From the NCBI GenBank assembly GCA_004352715.1, contig SCFE01000094.1, forward strand, positions 1,593,033 to 1,657,032: a DNA stretch of 64,000 bases, given 5' to 3'. Below the pieces are notes generated by a model. The model was not told the DNA's origin and did no database searches. It worked only from the letters and a program-made list of their open reading frames with translations. Origin of the DNA: Hofstenia miamia (Eukaryota; Xenacoelomorpha; Acoela). A program made the position numbers and the translations under genes. Positions 12,259-25,863 of the stretch are shown one piece after another (the first letter of the stretch is position 1; each line of letters begins with the position of its first letter).

Positions 12259-15200
12259 GTAAGTACTTTATATCTAACTTAGCTTCTATTATCATATCTC
12301 AATTCCTTAAAATGTGAAAATTTCAAAATTATTATTTCTTTGACCCTACCAATTGTGTATTATGCATCGTATTAATATACAAGTTACGTGTAAGTAAACA
12401 TTTCTAGTACAGAACAACCAGTTGTCGACCACTATCTATGCCGCGACATCAATGTGATCCACAAATACGATTTCTACCTCAATAAGATATTGTTACTTTG
12501 GGTATTTGGCTAACTAAAGCAGTCCTGCTAGCCCCGTGCTAGGCAGTTTACCATAGCCCATAATTTTAGAAATGCTAAATAAAAGAATTGCTATAATATT
12601 AGCAGCTTCAAATGAAAAAATTAAAATTCGTTTGAGAAATAGTGGATCCACTTGTGTCAGATGCCGACAGCCATACATTATTGTTTTTGATTGCAAGTTT
12701 GATAGAAATAATATTTAAAAAATCTTTACATATTTGATCATGATCTGTTTTAGCTCATAATCTATATTTAATGTAGAATTTATGGGCCAAATGTTCGTAC
12801 AAAAACTCTCCGGTTATGTTGCATTAAACTTCATTGAGATTCAATTCCTTTTCTCTGATGTCATTAGTCTATGATAGGGAATGACTCTCAAGGGAACAAT
12901 ATTGCAAACCATAAAGTCATTATACATCTAATCTTAATTCTTAAAAATTTCACTTTAAGTTATATTAGTAACAGTGAATTCCAACGTAGTTTTTTCTATT
13001 ATTTTCTTTACTCAATTTTCAATCCATGTTCTTTTGATTCAAAATGCTTTGATTTTATTGCATAGCATGTGCAATTGTTAACTTTATAGATTTAAAGCGT
13101 CTCTATTACGCACTTGATTTAATTGCAAATTTCACTCGACCTTAAAATACAATGTGTTTGGCTTTTGTCCTCTACACTCGCCACGGGTAGCAATTAACTC
13201 AGGATAAAAGTTCTAAAATAATCATTTACCCATAGAATATTTTAGATTCCATTTTACAAAATATGTTTGTGGGAATGTTAAACCCGGATTAATTTTGGGC
13301 TTTTGACAACTTTTTTCAAACTCGTTTCATTTTGTATAAAAAGTTCGAAAAAACGCACTGAAAATGCATTATGCTGCTACACATTGAAAAATCAAATTTT
13401 AAGTTTTTTTATCTCTTTATTTAAAATCAAGGCCACACTTTTTGAGAGAGCAAGGGTCTAAAGTCGAGTAAAAGATAAGCAGTGATATTATCGACAAGAT
13501 TATCTATCGGAACTTTTAAAAATATATACTTATCCGGTTGGCACACGTAAAATCATTAATTTTTGTTGCATGTTTTTACAGTTCTGCGAAATATGCTTTC
13601 ACTAACTATCGTAAAGAATTTAAAAAGTCAGCTATGATTTTTGTAACAAACTGCAATAATTTTGTTGAACTTATTTTTAGTCGATATTTACGATAATCGA
13701 TAAACTATTGATGCATTTTAAGTACTCAGATAATCTATTGGAGCGCAGACGATAATATTGGTGTTAATCATTTAAAACCCTGGAGAGAGTAATTCAGAAC
13801 TATTAGTCCGTGGTCTAGACTGGAGGTGTTAGTTGTGTTGTTATCACTTAATTATCTTGCTTAGAAATTTTGCCCATAAAGGAAGTCTATTAGGAATTAG
13901 GATACACTGTTAATCTTATAAGGTGTTGAATGACTTGAAAATATTAACTAATAAATTGGACTGAAATATTTAAACATTCTTATTAGGGGTGTAAAATTAT
14001 CGTGTATGTTGGAATAAATTATCAAATTCCGTTGTAAACCTCAATAGATCTATCGATTATCAGAAATATCGATTTGATTTATCGTTATTTTGAAACGAAA
14101 ATAACATTGGCACGAATGACTCAGATTTAATTGAATTTGTACTTTCATAAGTAGAACGCTTAAGTTTATAATTATTTGAAAATTGATCTTTTTCTATTCT
14201 CGAAAATATTTTAGGCAGGTAATACTACTTTAGCTGAAGCCCCTAGAATACTGTTTGAGTCTGCTTTGAGTAGCCATTGCAAATCAGCAACTATTGTACG
14301 ATACCGATAGATAATTTTTGAAAGGTTTCTATCGATAATATCGCCGATTAAATTTTGTTTGATAATCCATTTTTACAAGTTTTCTAGTGTATCGAGTCGA
14401 CGTGAATTCACACATGACATTCTATAATTTTAATATAACCGGCATCCAATCAGCAGCAATTTCATACGATCATGAGTAATTTATGAAATTTCAAGGCAAA
14501 AAAATTCAAGGTGGTAAATGTGAAGGTGAGGAAATTCAAGTTTTCAAGAAAATACAACAACGCAATATCGTATAAGATGAGATCAAAGCAAATAATAACT
14601 CTGACCCTAACAATGATAAAAGGAATTTATCATTTTGAATTTTCTCACTTCAACTTTCCTGCTTTGACAATGTACAATTAAAAAATATTAGTTATTTTTG
14701 TGTCTATCACTATCGTTTCTCCAGTAACTATTTGACAATTTTTGAAGAAATGTAGTTATTGATGAAGAAGGCCCCGATCAATATGACAAGAGCGTATAAC
14801 CATATTCTTACGAATATTTGATTTGAATTAGGCTTTACGCGTTTCCATTGCGCTTAGTTCGTTTTTCAAGGAACTTTCTATAAATTGTTGAATTTCGGTT
14901 AAATATAAATTTGTAAGCTGGTTCTGTGTTGGTGTATTGCTGTATATTCATTCTTTATTTTAAAATGTCATTATTAAATAAATGGTTCTGGTTTTATTAA
15001 AACATTAATTACCCGGTGAATCCCAAACCTGTAGTCTTATTTTGAGAGATCTAAAGGAAAAATTATACGCTGAGCTTAAAATTCTGAAGGATTTGGCAAC
15101 TATTCTACCAAGGAATATAGCTGATTCTGGATATATCCATTGGGTACTCCAGTATAACACAATGCTCCTTTGTGTTTCATAGATATAGAGGATTTTCACA

Positions 15201-15853
15201 GAGATGAGGCAAATGTATAAACCACACAACGGATGCGCTGGCAATCGAAACCCGAAATACGATTTCTGTGGCTATGGTTTTATGAGAAGACTCAATATAA
15301 TATTAACTTAGAAAAATTTTTACGCATATTTTAGCCTACATATTGACGTTTTCGGGTTTTGCGTAACAGATCTTTAGCCAAAGTTAAATTTATCCTAAAT
15401 TTTCATAATAAGAAATTATAATTGATTCATTGCCTAAGTCAAAACAAAAAATGTTCAGCAGAGTTTATCTGTTTCCTTAAACAGAATTTATTTTTGCTAA
15501 TGAAGGCGGTTTAATTATTTTATATTATATTACTTATCAAAATCTACATCAAATGTATTATTGTACTCTAAACGCATGCCAGCAAGAGGTTTTGGATAAA
15601 TTGGACTAAGATCGATAGTGCCTAATATTATCTAATGAAAGTGAAATACCTCTCTCAAATTGCTTTAATCATATGGTGCCCATCATGCCTTTAGCTTATA
15701 TTTTTCCCAAAACACAACCCCAATTCTGCTAGTTTATGTGACAATTCTTAGAATACTCTAATCTTATTATTGAAGCAAATTTTTTGGTCCTATGTGGCTT
15801 TAATATAATTTCCCTTCACTGCGATCAATAAATATTCTATATACATGTATATA
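12259..15853 (+). other. CHP intron 1 (from exon 1a), proximal part
   Basis: AT-rich DNA after the exon 1a donor. At about 13480-14346 there is an inverted-repeat-like stretch rich in TATCGATA words. A minus-strand frame at 15005-15244 ends LQVWDSPG next to GTAATT, faintly like a small-GTPase exon, but the upstream part does not support that. Nothing else was recognised. Confidence 0.4.
13480..14346. repeat. Possible inverted-repeat element, TATCGATA-rich
   Basis: The left edge CAGTGATATTATCGAC and the right edge, in reverse CGGCGATATTATCGAT, match at most positions. The interior has repeated ATCGATT/TATCGAT words. No target duplication could be recognised (flanks aagataag and attaaatt), so element status is uncertain. 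Confidence 0.3.
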
Positions 15854-15855
15854 TA

Positions 15856-16363
15856 CAGGGCGTAAAATCTAAAGGTCAAGATTTCGCGTGCAATTCTATT
15901 TTATCTCAAAAATGCAGCATAAAAAGTTTTTGTTTGTTTATCTTTACTAACAAATAGCATTATTTTTGTTTATCTTGATGAAAAGTTTCAAAACCGATGG
16001 ATCACCAACAATGCCATGGACTCCACGATCTCCTGATGTGACTCCCTGTGATTAGTTCCTCTGGGGTTTTATTAAGTCACATGTGTATGCAAACAAATCA
16101 GACAGTATAGATGAACTTAAAGAGCGTATAATACATGCTTTTACCTTTATAATCAAAGATATGCTTCAGGCAGTTTTTGAAAATGATCAAGGTCGTCTTC
16201 AATGTTTGATAGATAATGAAGGAGAACATATTGAACTTTATAAAACTGATCATAATTAATGCTAATATTGCTATTTGTTGAAATAAATTGTTTTTTGTTT
16301 TTATCCTTTTTTATTTATTTTTTATTTAAAAATTAAATTATGACCTTTAGATTTTACACCCTA
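15856..16363 (+). mobile_element. Internally deleted Tc1/mariner-superfamily element
   Basis: The ends CAGGGCGTAAAATCTAAAG and, in reverse, TAGGGTGTAAAATCTAAAG are near-perfect inverted repeats of more than 20 bases. TA lies on both sides, as expected for this superfamily. Only the 3' end of a transposase remains (next entry), so most of the coding region has been deleted. It sits in the long intron after CHP exon 1a. Confidence 0.75.
15984..16259 (+). pseudogene. mariner-type transposase C-terminal fragment
   Basis: The frame reads PRSPDVTPCD, then a TAG stop, then FLWGFIKSHVYANKSDSIDE, LKERIIHAFTF and GRLQCLIDNEGEHIEL. This is the end of the DDE domain of Tc1/mariner transposases, in which the third acidic residue lies in the SPDxTPCD block. 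The in-frame stop directly after that residue and the missing N-terminal two thirds make it a pseudogene. It ends at TAA, just before the right inverted repeat. Confidence 0.75.
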
Positions 16364-19300
16364 TATATATATATTTTTTTTTCAGTGTCTAACGTGTTTG
16401 ATTTTGTATGTACATTGCACATATTTTGGCTGATGGAACGATCTCACTGAGAAAACTGCATCGGAACAGGTGTGCCCAGTGATTTGGATTTCTATTGAGC
16501 AATTGTTCAATATTAAACTTGTAAAAAAGATTTTCTTGAATTGAAATATTTTCATCAGTCATTTTCACATAGTGTAAGTTAACTTTTTTCTTTGAATTGC
16601 AATGCATGTTAGAGATACATTTTCTAGTTATCTTGCACATCAAAAGTCAGATATCAAAAAAACCTAGCAGTATATAGTGAAACATTTGTATATTCATTAT
16701 GAACACCAATGTTAATATTATCAATGTTTTTCTCTACTGTATTAGTACAGTATATCCTCTTTAACTTGGGGGATGTTTGCTGAGTTGCTTAGCTGTTCAA
16801 CTTTGTGTAATGTTAAATAAAATGAATACAGCTTTTAACTATCATTCACAGTTCGTAAGACTGATGTTGTTTACCTGCGAAGATAGAAAGTATATGTTAA
16901 ACAGGTTTCACTGTAGCAAGGCTGATGTTGTAGTAATATGAGTGACACACTAGCACTTATTCATTATAGGAACAATCTAGGATCATTAATATTTCTGAAC
17001 AACCTGAGCAAACTTGTTGCTTATTATTTGCTAAGAATGTCACTAAAAGCTGACGCTTTTCACTGCTGCCATGAAAGAGAGTTTATATTTTAGTTGCATT
17101 AAAAGTACCTACAAAAAAATCATAGGGGCAAATACTAACTGAATACATTACATCACTGATCTTGATTAGTTTCTCTAATCCCATTATTGCTCTAAAGATA
17201 AAATACAAAGTCCAAATTTAAATGTCATAGTTTGCCAGTGACTTTCTTAAATTGAGAAATTACACAGTGAATAGTACATAGCACTCGCATTATTTTCCAA
17301 TATTTCAATAAATGTCAATCTTAGGCAGGTTCACACATCCTTCCTGTAATGCATTGGTACTGAGTGTAATGCATTATTGTTAGTAGGCAACCTATCAGAA
17401 AGATTCTATTTGTCTCGAGTCACACACAGTTACTGCAACCTTGCATTAGATTATTATTATTATTTTTAATAAAAACTATCTAAGACATGCCTGAATTCCT
17501 AAAGCAAAAGTATGATTTTTTAGTAGGGGTCCTTTTAGCCAATGGCAATTCAATTTTAAATGAAAAACATGCAATACGATTTGAAAATTAGAACAAAATC
17601 ATAAATGAGATATTACAAAAATATGATAATTGAATGAGCAGAAATATAATTTTACCAATACAAGGATCCTGTGGTTATTCCTCAGATTATGATATGGATT
17701 AAGCTGATTTGCTATAGTACACTGAGAAATAGCTTCAAAATATAATCTAGATGAAATTGCGATATTATTAGTTTTTTAAAGCGTGTGCTTTCACTACGAC
17801 ATTGCATTCCTGTGATTGGCAGAGCACGTTGTGATTGCAATAAAGTTCCAGTTGTGAAATTCAAATCAAATTCTGTGGAATATAAATTGGAATGATGTTC
17901 TGGCAACGCACAATTCTAGGAAAATAACGCATTCATAAAAGATGACAAAAACAATGGCCAATTAACTTGAAGTGCAGAGTAGCAAATTGGAAAATGACTC
18001 AGGAAAATGAAGGCACACAATTTTGCGGACACTAGTGATGATAAAGATTTATTGCTGATAGCGTGGATTTCGAATCACACATAAGCAACCCTTTAGCCAG
18101 TAGCATCACCCAAAGAGGACGTCATGGATTCAGGGTGAAAGGGTTGAGGGGAATTTCAACAGTTCTTAATGAAACTGCAACCTTAGCAATATCTTACCAT
18201 TTATCCAAGAATTGGACGGAATCCAGGAAGCTAACCTCATGTTCACAAAATATTTCCTAATCATATCACATTGTTCATGCATACATATTTGCTCTTGATT
18301 TAATTAATATCATTACTCGCTACAACGTGTCTATTGCTAACTTTATTATTTTTAGTATAGCATGGGGTATCATTTTTGAAAATATCACATGGTAGCAAAT
18401 TATATAGTTTTTTTCAATAAACTCATCAGTAATTTCGTAAAATTAACTCATTGGGTTCTTTCAAACTATTACTTCACGTGAAATTTTCAAAGTTTTGCCT
18501 TGATGTAGTCCCACATTTTCGATGATGTTCTAGTCAGGTCATTTTGACAAATCAACACAGTTCCGTGAAAAGGAGTGTTATTTTGTAAATCTAGAGGGTC
18601 TGCTTGAAGCATTGGTTTGCCAAGACTCAATCTTATCTTCAACTAAAATAAGTAGAAATTTCTAAAAGTTTACATTCTCTTCAAGAAACATAATTTTTTT
18701 CAATTCTGGAATCTTTCATATTTTTTACCTATAGATCTTACTAAATTGGTTTGGCCTGCTGAAACTTTGACACGTAAAATACCATAATATTCTAGGCTTT
18801 AGGGATAAGTTTCCTCTTCTTTGTACCAGCTCAACATTTTTAAAATATTTATTTTAGAAATAAAAATTTCGTAAGCTGCATGATGGCCAAAATGTACACC
18901 AATTCGCCCTCTTTCCTATAAACCTATATTATAGGAGTAAATGTTGATCTTCACATTAATAAGTCCTTCAAGTTCTGTGCATGGGTTTGGCAATCTACGA
19001 ACTTAATGACAGCCTTATCTGCTTTTTAAAAGATGTAAATTTTTTCCTGTTTTCTTTAACATTATGGGAACAGCGATTCAACATGCCATGTTTAAAAAAT
19101 AATCTAATAATTTATTTTAATGTGAAACTCGTGATGAAAATTTCACACATGCCTGTAGACAAAACATTCTAAAATGGCCTTATCAAACCTACATGAGATT
19201 AGTCTAGAAAGAACATACCAACATTGACTTTAGTGTGTGGTAAAGATTTGAATTTAATGTACAATTTTTTTATAATTTTTTTTCTAAGCATTTTTCGCAT

Positions 19301-19512
19301 CTAATCAATCGCAGCAAATTTGGCATGAATTGTCAGATTTACTATAAAATAGTAACAATTTTTTAAGTTAATTTAATAAATCTAATTTTTATAATATATA
19401 ATTTTAAACTATACTGTGTCTTATATGTCTTAAGATTATATTTCATTAAAAATTATATTTAGTTTGCAGGAAAATTTTTCTAATAATTTTTAAAAGTTTT
19501 CCTATCACCCTT

Positions 19513-20190
19513 TAGGGTGGGTGAATAGGAACACATGTGATTTTACTATTTATATATCTTTTCACATTCTCTACAGTGAATGCGGTTTTTAGAAATTGTA
19601 TAATGAAAGTTAGCTTTAGGTATATGCAGTTAGAAAATCATATAGGAATTGAGTAATTAATCAGAAATCGTACAAAAATATCAAATTTAGGAGAAAGGGT
19701 GTACTACAAAGGTATAAAGACAATCACTTTTATATGATACATACCACTAAAGTTAAATTATAAAGTAGTAATGAGTTTGGAGCAATTATACCACTACATA
19801 TTGCTACCATTTAGGGCTTTTATAAAGAGTTGTCCTCGTCTACCAATGGATGTATAAATTTAGGAACAATACAATCAATCTGATGAAAACTTAAAACACT
19901 GATTTTTTTCTATTCAGGCTATGAAAATATTACAGTATCTCCTCTCTGTCTGCAGAAACACGGAAATCAACCTTGAAAATTCATTATCATTGTAAATCTT
20001 TTCAACTATTCCTAGAGATTTGCACAAATCGCATTTCCTATTCTTAATTCACAAGTGATTAGAATTTTCTTACAATAATTGTTCTGTTCTTCTTTTTTAT
20101 TTTGACTCTCTTCAATATGTTCTTCAAAATCATGCATTGGTATCTTTCTGTAAAATCGTTCTCTTAGTGATGTTCCTATTCACCCAACGA
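19513..20190. repeat. Possible MITE bounded by GGGTGAATAGGAACA inverted repeats
   Basis: TGGGTGAATAGGAACAC near 19513-19533 is mirrored by a reverse-complement copy, TGTTCCTATTCACCCA-like, near 20170-20190. The spacing is about 670 bases. No target duplication was identified and no coding content is seen, so this is tentative. Confidence 0.35.
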
Positions 20191-23100
20191 AAATTTTTTT
20201 TCTTTTTACTAAATTTACAAGCTCATATATTTTTTATAGTAAATATTATTTAATGTTCTTTAAAATATCAATTGTGGACATGTGTAAATGTATGCTAGGG
20301 AATGCATTGCCTCACTCTTGTTTTCTTTTTTGTTGGGCATTTTAATTTTAATAAAAAATTTTACTTCTTAAAAGAATACTAATAAAATTACATGAGTATA
20401 GCTACAGTTACCCTATGCCAAATAAACCTATAGCTAATTGAATTCTTAACTTATACAAAACGACAATGTAAGATATTATGTATATCATGAACAATGATAT
20501 ACTTTCTCTTGGTCTACTGCTTCCATTCACCCCATTTGACGGTATTATATTATGAAAGTTTTTTGCTTCATTGCTAGAAGAGCAGACACCTGGTGTTCAA
20601 AGTACATTTCTTTAGCTTCGTTAAAGTTGGTTTTCCTAGTTACAGCAGTAATGATCATTTACACAATTACATATTTTGATGATTGTATGCAATTAAGTAT
20701 CTTCCTCAAAATTACGCCCATTTCGTTCTTTAGAGAGATATTCCTACCTGCCTAGTGAAAACCTGCCGCCAATTTTTCAATTTACTCGCCAAGCTCTTTC
20801 ATTAACTTTTGCTATTTGCCTTTCTCATTAGTATTATATTTGTTTCAATACAAATAAAATTTAAAAGCATTGGGTCAACATGGGGATTGTTTGAATGGAT
20901 ACTTGAATGCTTCTCGTTTGCTAAGTTAAACAGATAGAGTGGATTTGGAAAGTGGTTGTTTTGTTTGCTCGATTGCTCGTAACGACAGTGTAATTGAAAT
21001 TCAATAATTCTTTTCCCCAGTAAGCGAATATTTACTAACAGAATATAACACTCAACAACAGTTCACACTGAACAAAATACAAAATCATATCCAGGAATCG
21101 CTGATAATATTCCCAGACGGTTTTAAACAGTTCTATTTTCTGCTAACATTTTAAATTGGAAACATATATGGGACATATATGCTGTTTAATTCTGCTAGTC
21201 TATTGGTTACAAAGTTACATTTAATCTAAATTTTCTTATTTTTGAGTTGTACTTACATTAACTAAATATGTTTTATCTTAAACATTTGGAAGAGATTAAT
21301 AACAAATTATTGTTTGTATTCGTTCTAATTTTTTCCTAAAGCATTTTTTTGTGATTTAACGAAACTGAATGTTACTGTAAGAGGCCATTTTCACGAAATG
21401 TTTATATTTAAGGCTCGATCTCTCTCAAGACATGGATAAAAATGGCGATCAATTGATAAGAATGATCAATAATTCAAATTAGCTGCGCTTAGTAAGAATA
21501 TGTTCTAAGTAATTAAGCCAGTACATTGATGGCAAAATTGGGCCAATGTCTATTAGTGCGGACTTACTAGAAAGGGTCTATCAATCGAACAGCTAAATTG
21601 AAAATCGGTTTTTTAAACTGCAGGCAACATTGTGATTTTGTCTGGTGCAACAATACATCTTAAAAGAAGTTGCAAAACTGCTGGATACTCAAGTTGACAT
21701 ATGTATTACATATTTCACTAAATTATTTTCATGACTTGAGTGTTATAATTTTAACTAGCTGTTAATCCAATTAATCTGCATGATTTATTCCTTCATGCTG
21801 ACTTTCACCTATTTGTAATAGCTAAAGATCTTTTATTCCATGCGTAATATGAATCAAATTGGTAGCGGAAGAGTAGGACTTTTTAATTTATCATGAACGG
21901 TAGACATTACATTTTAGTGTGTCCAGAGATAGGCATGGGCCGCAAATTGAGGTCCAAGCCATGCCCAGTCCGGAGTTTGTTTGTAATGCATAGGGACTTA
22001 AAACGATAGTTGAAGTGCACTACACTTTAAAAATAACAATTTATTCAGCAACTATATTTGAATGTAATCTTCAGAGAATATTTTCCCGCAAATTTACATT
22101 AAGAATAAACTATTTCAAAGCTAATTAGCCCTAAACAACTTTATGTTATGATTAAATTATAATAGACAATGTTAAGGATGTACACAGAAGCTGGGCGTAG
22201 TTCCAGCTGATGCAACCTGTCTTGGATAATAAACAGACTTGTCCATTGATCTATTTTGCATGGACCGATCCATAGGATTTCCACTGATCCACGGATTCCT
22301 AAAAAAATACTAACAAGTCGTCAAAGAAAATCATTTTTATTTTAATACCGATATTAATAAAATACAAAACTACAACAAAATATGTAGCGCACTGCGATAT
22401 GCCGTACCAACTCCAATGCCGTGGAATTTTCCAATACCGCCGTATTTTCGAAAGTACAATGTTAGACATTTTGATAAAAACCCAGAAGAACTACACCTTT
22501 TGTATAAAAATTCATTTAGTTTGAATACCCTCTGCTCTAATACATCCATTTGCTTGTAGATTTAGTTGTAAAAATGAATAGGAACTCACTAGAAACATTA
22601 TTAGCGGTGGCTTGCTCAGAGTTGCGATTCGGCTTGTGCCGGCCTATTGTGATTAGGCTGGCCTTGGGTCACTTTTCAATTTCTATTTTTGCCTGGCTGT
22701 ACTTAGGCCGCCTTTTTAAATTATGCTTAGACCTAGGTTGGGCTTGGGTCGAAATCATGAGCAAATATTAGAGTACAATCACAGGCTTCACACTGGGCCA
22801 TCTGTTGTTTTTAATTTATACCATAAATGTGAGTGTCTCCATAACTACCTCCCAGTTATGGTCATTTTCAGTGTGACAAAAAGTTAATGAATGCATGTTC
22901 TCATAGTAGTTCAGTACAGGATGATCTTGATTCACTGTATTCCTGGACCTCTGCTAATTCAATGAAATTTTCTTAGGGAAATGCGATCAAATGATAATCG
23001 GAAACCGCGGTCAACTTATTAGGGAATTTGGGAACTTCAATATGTATCTTATAAATTCACAATGAGATCTTGGGTATATAAATGAATTGTTGCGCATAAC

Positions 23101-24214
23101 ATATAAATCATTTTCTATATCAAAAGATCTATACCAACACTTCTACCTACTATGCAAAAATAATGACTTTTAACTCGTATGTCAGACCTGTTGCTTTGTC
23201 ATGCATCTCAGTGCTGGTCACGCACTGTTGAACAGCAGGCTACCAAATGGAGGTTTAATGATTACGACCTAAGCTATAAGGAGAGGCTGTTAAATTGAAA
23301 TTTGCTCTCACTGGTTCTTAGAATTGAATTGGAAAGCTTTTTATTCTTGTCTAAATTGCAAATTGTCAATTAGATATGGCATTGAATTACAAACTTTATC
23401 TACATCCAGTAAGTTACGAAGATTGAAGAAGGCATGATATTTTCATTTTAAGGAAGACGAAAAGGATAAAATTGGAATCAAACATTTAACATGCATTCCA
23501 AGGTTGGCAAATTCTTGCTGTATCGAACGAACTTTCTAGCGTTGCCTGGTTTGAAACGACGCTTGAATACACTATATTGGAATTTCTTCTTTTGTGAATT
23601 CTGGGTTGGAAATCTCTGCATATGGTCAATAAGGCACTTCTGTAGTAATTGCAGGTTCATCAAGAATTTATAGATATATATTTGTAATGTATTATTCGGC
23701 TACGACTTTTCAGTATCTGCACTTTAACTAAAAGTACATACTGCATATTTATTTTATTTTATATTTTATTCATTTAATGAATACTACAATAAAGTTCTTG
23801 ATCATGGACAGAATGTAATTGTCCATGGTTTGGTTAAATTTCAATTTACTTCATACAGCATTACTAACAGCGCAGTAGATTTAATGATAATTACTTAGCA
23901 GTGGTATCAAAACTAGCGAGCTAAGGGGAACTTAATTCTTGTTTTTTGAAATCTAAATTTTTGAATGTGATACATTAAGTTTCACCTTTATTACTTAATT
24001 TTGTTGTCCATTTAGTACATTGTAAAACTAGTTGCTATACAATTATTTTTATAATTCTTAGAAAATCTTCCTAAATATTTTGTTTGTAATTCACAAATGA
24101 GATTTGACAGCAAAAATTTTTTAGAATTTTATCTTGTATCATATACGTTTCTACAGGACTATAAACCTTATAGGGTTTCTAAATGAAATATACACTCTAA
24201 TCCAGTTCTATAAA

Positions 24215-24298
24215 TGTCGCTCAGACGGCTGCGCAGCCGCCGATCATATCGGGTCTACTCCGCCAATAGTTGTCGGCTGACGGTGGCGCCCACCTCTA
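24215..24298. other. GC-rich patch of repeat character
   Basis: This short stretch stands out in AT-rich DNA. It contains the hairpin GGCTGCGCAGCC and ends GGCGCCCACCTCTA. In reverse that end reads TAGAGGTGGGCGCC, matching the ends of the 46-base micro-element at 32850-32895. It is probably one end of a hAT-type element whose partner end I could not find. Confidence 0.35.
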
Positions 24299-25008
24299 CA
24301 AAGTAAATACTGCAACAGATCAATATGATGTTTAAGCAATGTTTGTAATTTAAAACAAATAAATTTTGTTTGATTTCATTTTTGTTTCTTTGAAAAATAT
24401 TTCTTTCGATAGAATTGAATTTTGAGAAAATTGCATTGTAAAGCGTTCCCTTCATATGGGCATTTCATTTTCATTGTGCTAAGTTGACTTCATCATTAGA
24501 ATAGACATTTTCTTAAATCATAGTCATTCCCAAATTCATGACACATGTTGTTGCTTGTCTCTAACCAATTTATCAAAATTTCATGAAAAAATTTGTTTGT
24601 AGCAAACATAAGGCTAAAGAGAATAGAACTTCACGTGTTTTTGATAAATTTGTATTGCATCTATTACTGTATTACGAACTCAAAATGTTTAAAATTGAAC
24701 GGCGCATTCCATTCCAAATAAATTTTGTCAAACGTTGTATATGTAAAAGCCGACAAGCAATGTCATACATAGCCTGATTGACCAAATTTCCACGCTAAAA
24801 ACATATCTAGACTTCTCTTAATTCTTGAAATTGCTAATATCAATTCCATGCATTGCCTGCCATTCACTATTAATTTCATTGCTAACTTGGTAGCGAATTG
24901 TTGACACTGCTTGATGTCCGAACGTATCCCTCTTGCGACCGCATGCTTGTGAGAGTTTACAGGCGTTTCGTAAACATTCGCATCTTTCGATTACACAACC
25001 AAACTGTG

Positions 25009-25253
25009 ATGGGTGCGAAATACTCTTTGCTTTCTGCAGATGAGTTACGCGAGTATCAAGCGATGACAGGATTCTCTGTTTCCAAGCTCAATGCCCTTAA
25101 GATCCGCTTCGATAATTTGGATTTGGATAAAAAAGGCTATCTTTCCAAGAAAGATTTCATTATGCTTTCCGAGTTACAACTTAATCCTGTAGGTGATCGT
25201 ATTATTGATCTATTTTTTCAAAATGCCGATGATGACGAAAAGGTTTATTTTCG
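25009..25253 (+). CDS. CHP1-like protein, alternative first exon 1b
   Basis: This exon encodes 81 codons plus two bases. It starts MGAKYS (Gly2/Ser6 myristoylation rule) and continues ELREYQAMTGFSVSKLNAL, very like the start of animal CHP1. EF-hand 1 loop DLDKKGYLSKKD has Lys at position 5 and Asp at 12, so it is degenerate as in known CHPs. EF-hand 2 is also degenerate, following LNPVGDRIIDLFF. The exon ends CG before GTAAGC (phase 2). Joined to 31349 it restores an Arg codon, giving YFREFLKTL, the expected CHP sequence. The full inferred product (25009-25253, 31349-31500, 32621-32796) has 190 residues; known CHP1 proteins have about 195. The upstream frame is open to 24898, but the MGxxxS start and family homology favour this ATG. 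Confidence 0.9.
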
Positions 25254-25832
25254 GTAAGCTGCCAAATAATAGATTCTTCTGAATAATGATAAGCACAATA
25301 TAAGGTATGTGGTATGGTATATACATTATACTGAATTCAGATAATATGGTTTGCACAGAATGTCCCGTTTTGGAAAATTTCATTTACTTGATATCAATAT
25401 AGGCATAAACGTAAAGATGGGAATATGTGTCGTTCCGTTTCCATTGACGCCCCATCCCGTTTCTTCTTAGCAATTAATATCGCTTCAGCAAATATAAATT
25501 CTGACTTTAAGAATTTATAAAGTAAATTTGGCGGCTTTGTTCCTTTAGTTCAAAAACGAAGCACTTTGTAGGATTCATGCATTTTTGTGCACTTTCATAC
25601 AAAAATTTATCTAGTAAATTTTTAAGAAATGAATAATATCTTTTTACATGTGTTAAGATACCTCGTGCTTTTTGAATCATTGTAACATAGGTAAAGAAGG
25701 TTTGGATCCATAAGAACTAGCTTTGTACACCCCAATGATGCAGCTAGTTAAATAGGGTTTTTTTGAAATTGAAAGCCAAGGAGATGTCACTGAAAGTGAT
25801 ACTGATTTGACTTAACTGTAATACACGAAAGT

Positions 25833-25863
<31 letters not shown>

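Larger units (their letters stand above)
16364..25008 (+). other. CHP intron 1a, distal part, mostly unexplained AT-rich DNA
   Basis: I found no convincing exon. Sub-regions worth noting are an inverted GGTGAATAGGAAC pair at 19513 and 20190, and a short EF-hand-like reading at 21426-21475. GC-richer patches at 21920-21980 and 22610-22760 contain GGCTTGGGTC-type words and may be transposon ends. A GC-rich patch at 24215-24298 includes GGTGGCGCCCACCTCTA. The open frames in the region look random. Confidence 0.4.

Noticed and set aside
15005-15244. Minus-strand frame ending LQVWDSPG next to a GTAATT donor-like site, resembling a Rab GTPase exon
   Set aside because: The region where the P-loop and switch I should lie does not match in any frame, so the resemblance of about ten residues is too weak.
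24898-25008. N-terminal extension of CHP exon 1b
   Set aside because: The frame is open back to 24898, but the only good match to CHP begins at the MGAKYS start, and an extension would block the myristoylation motif.
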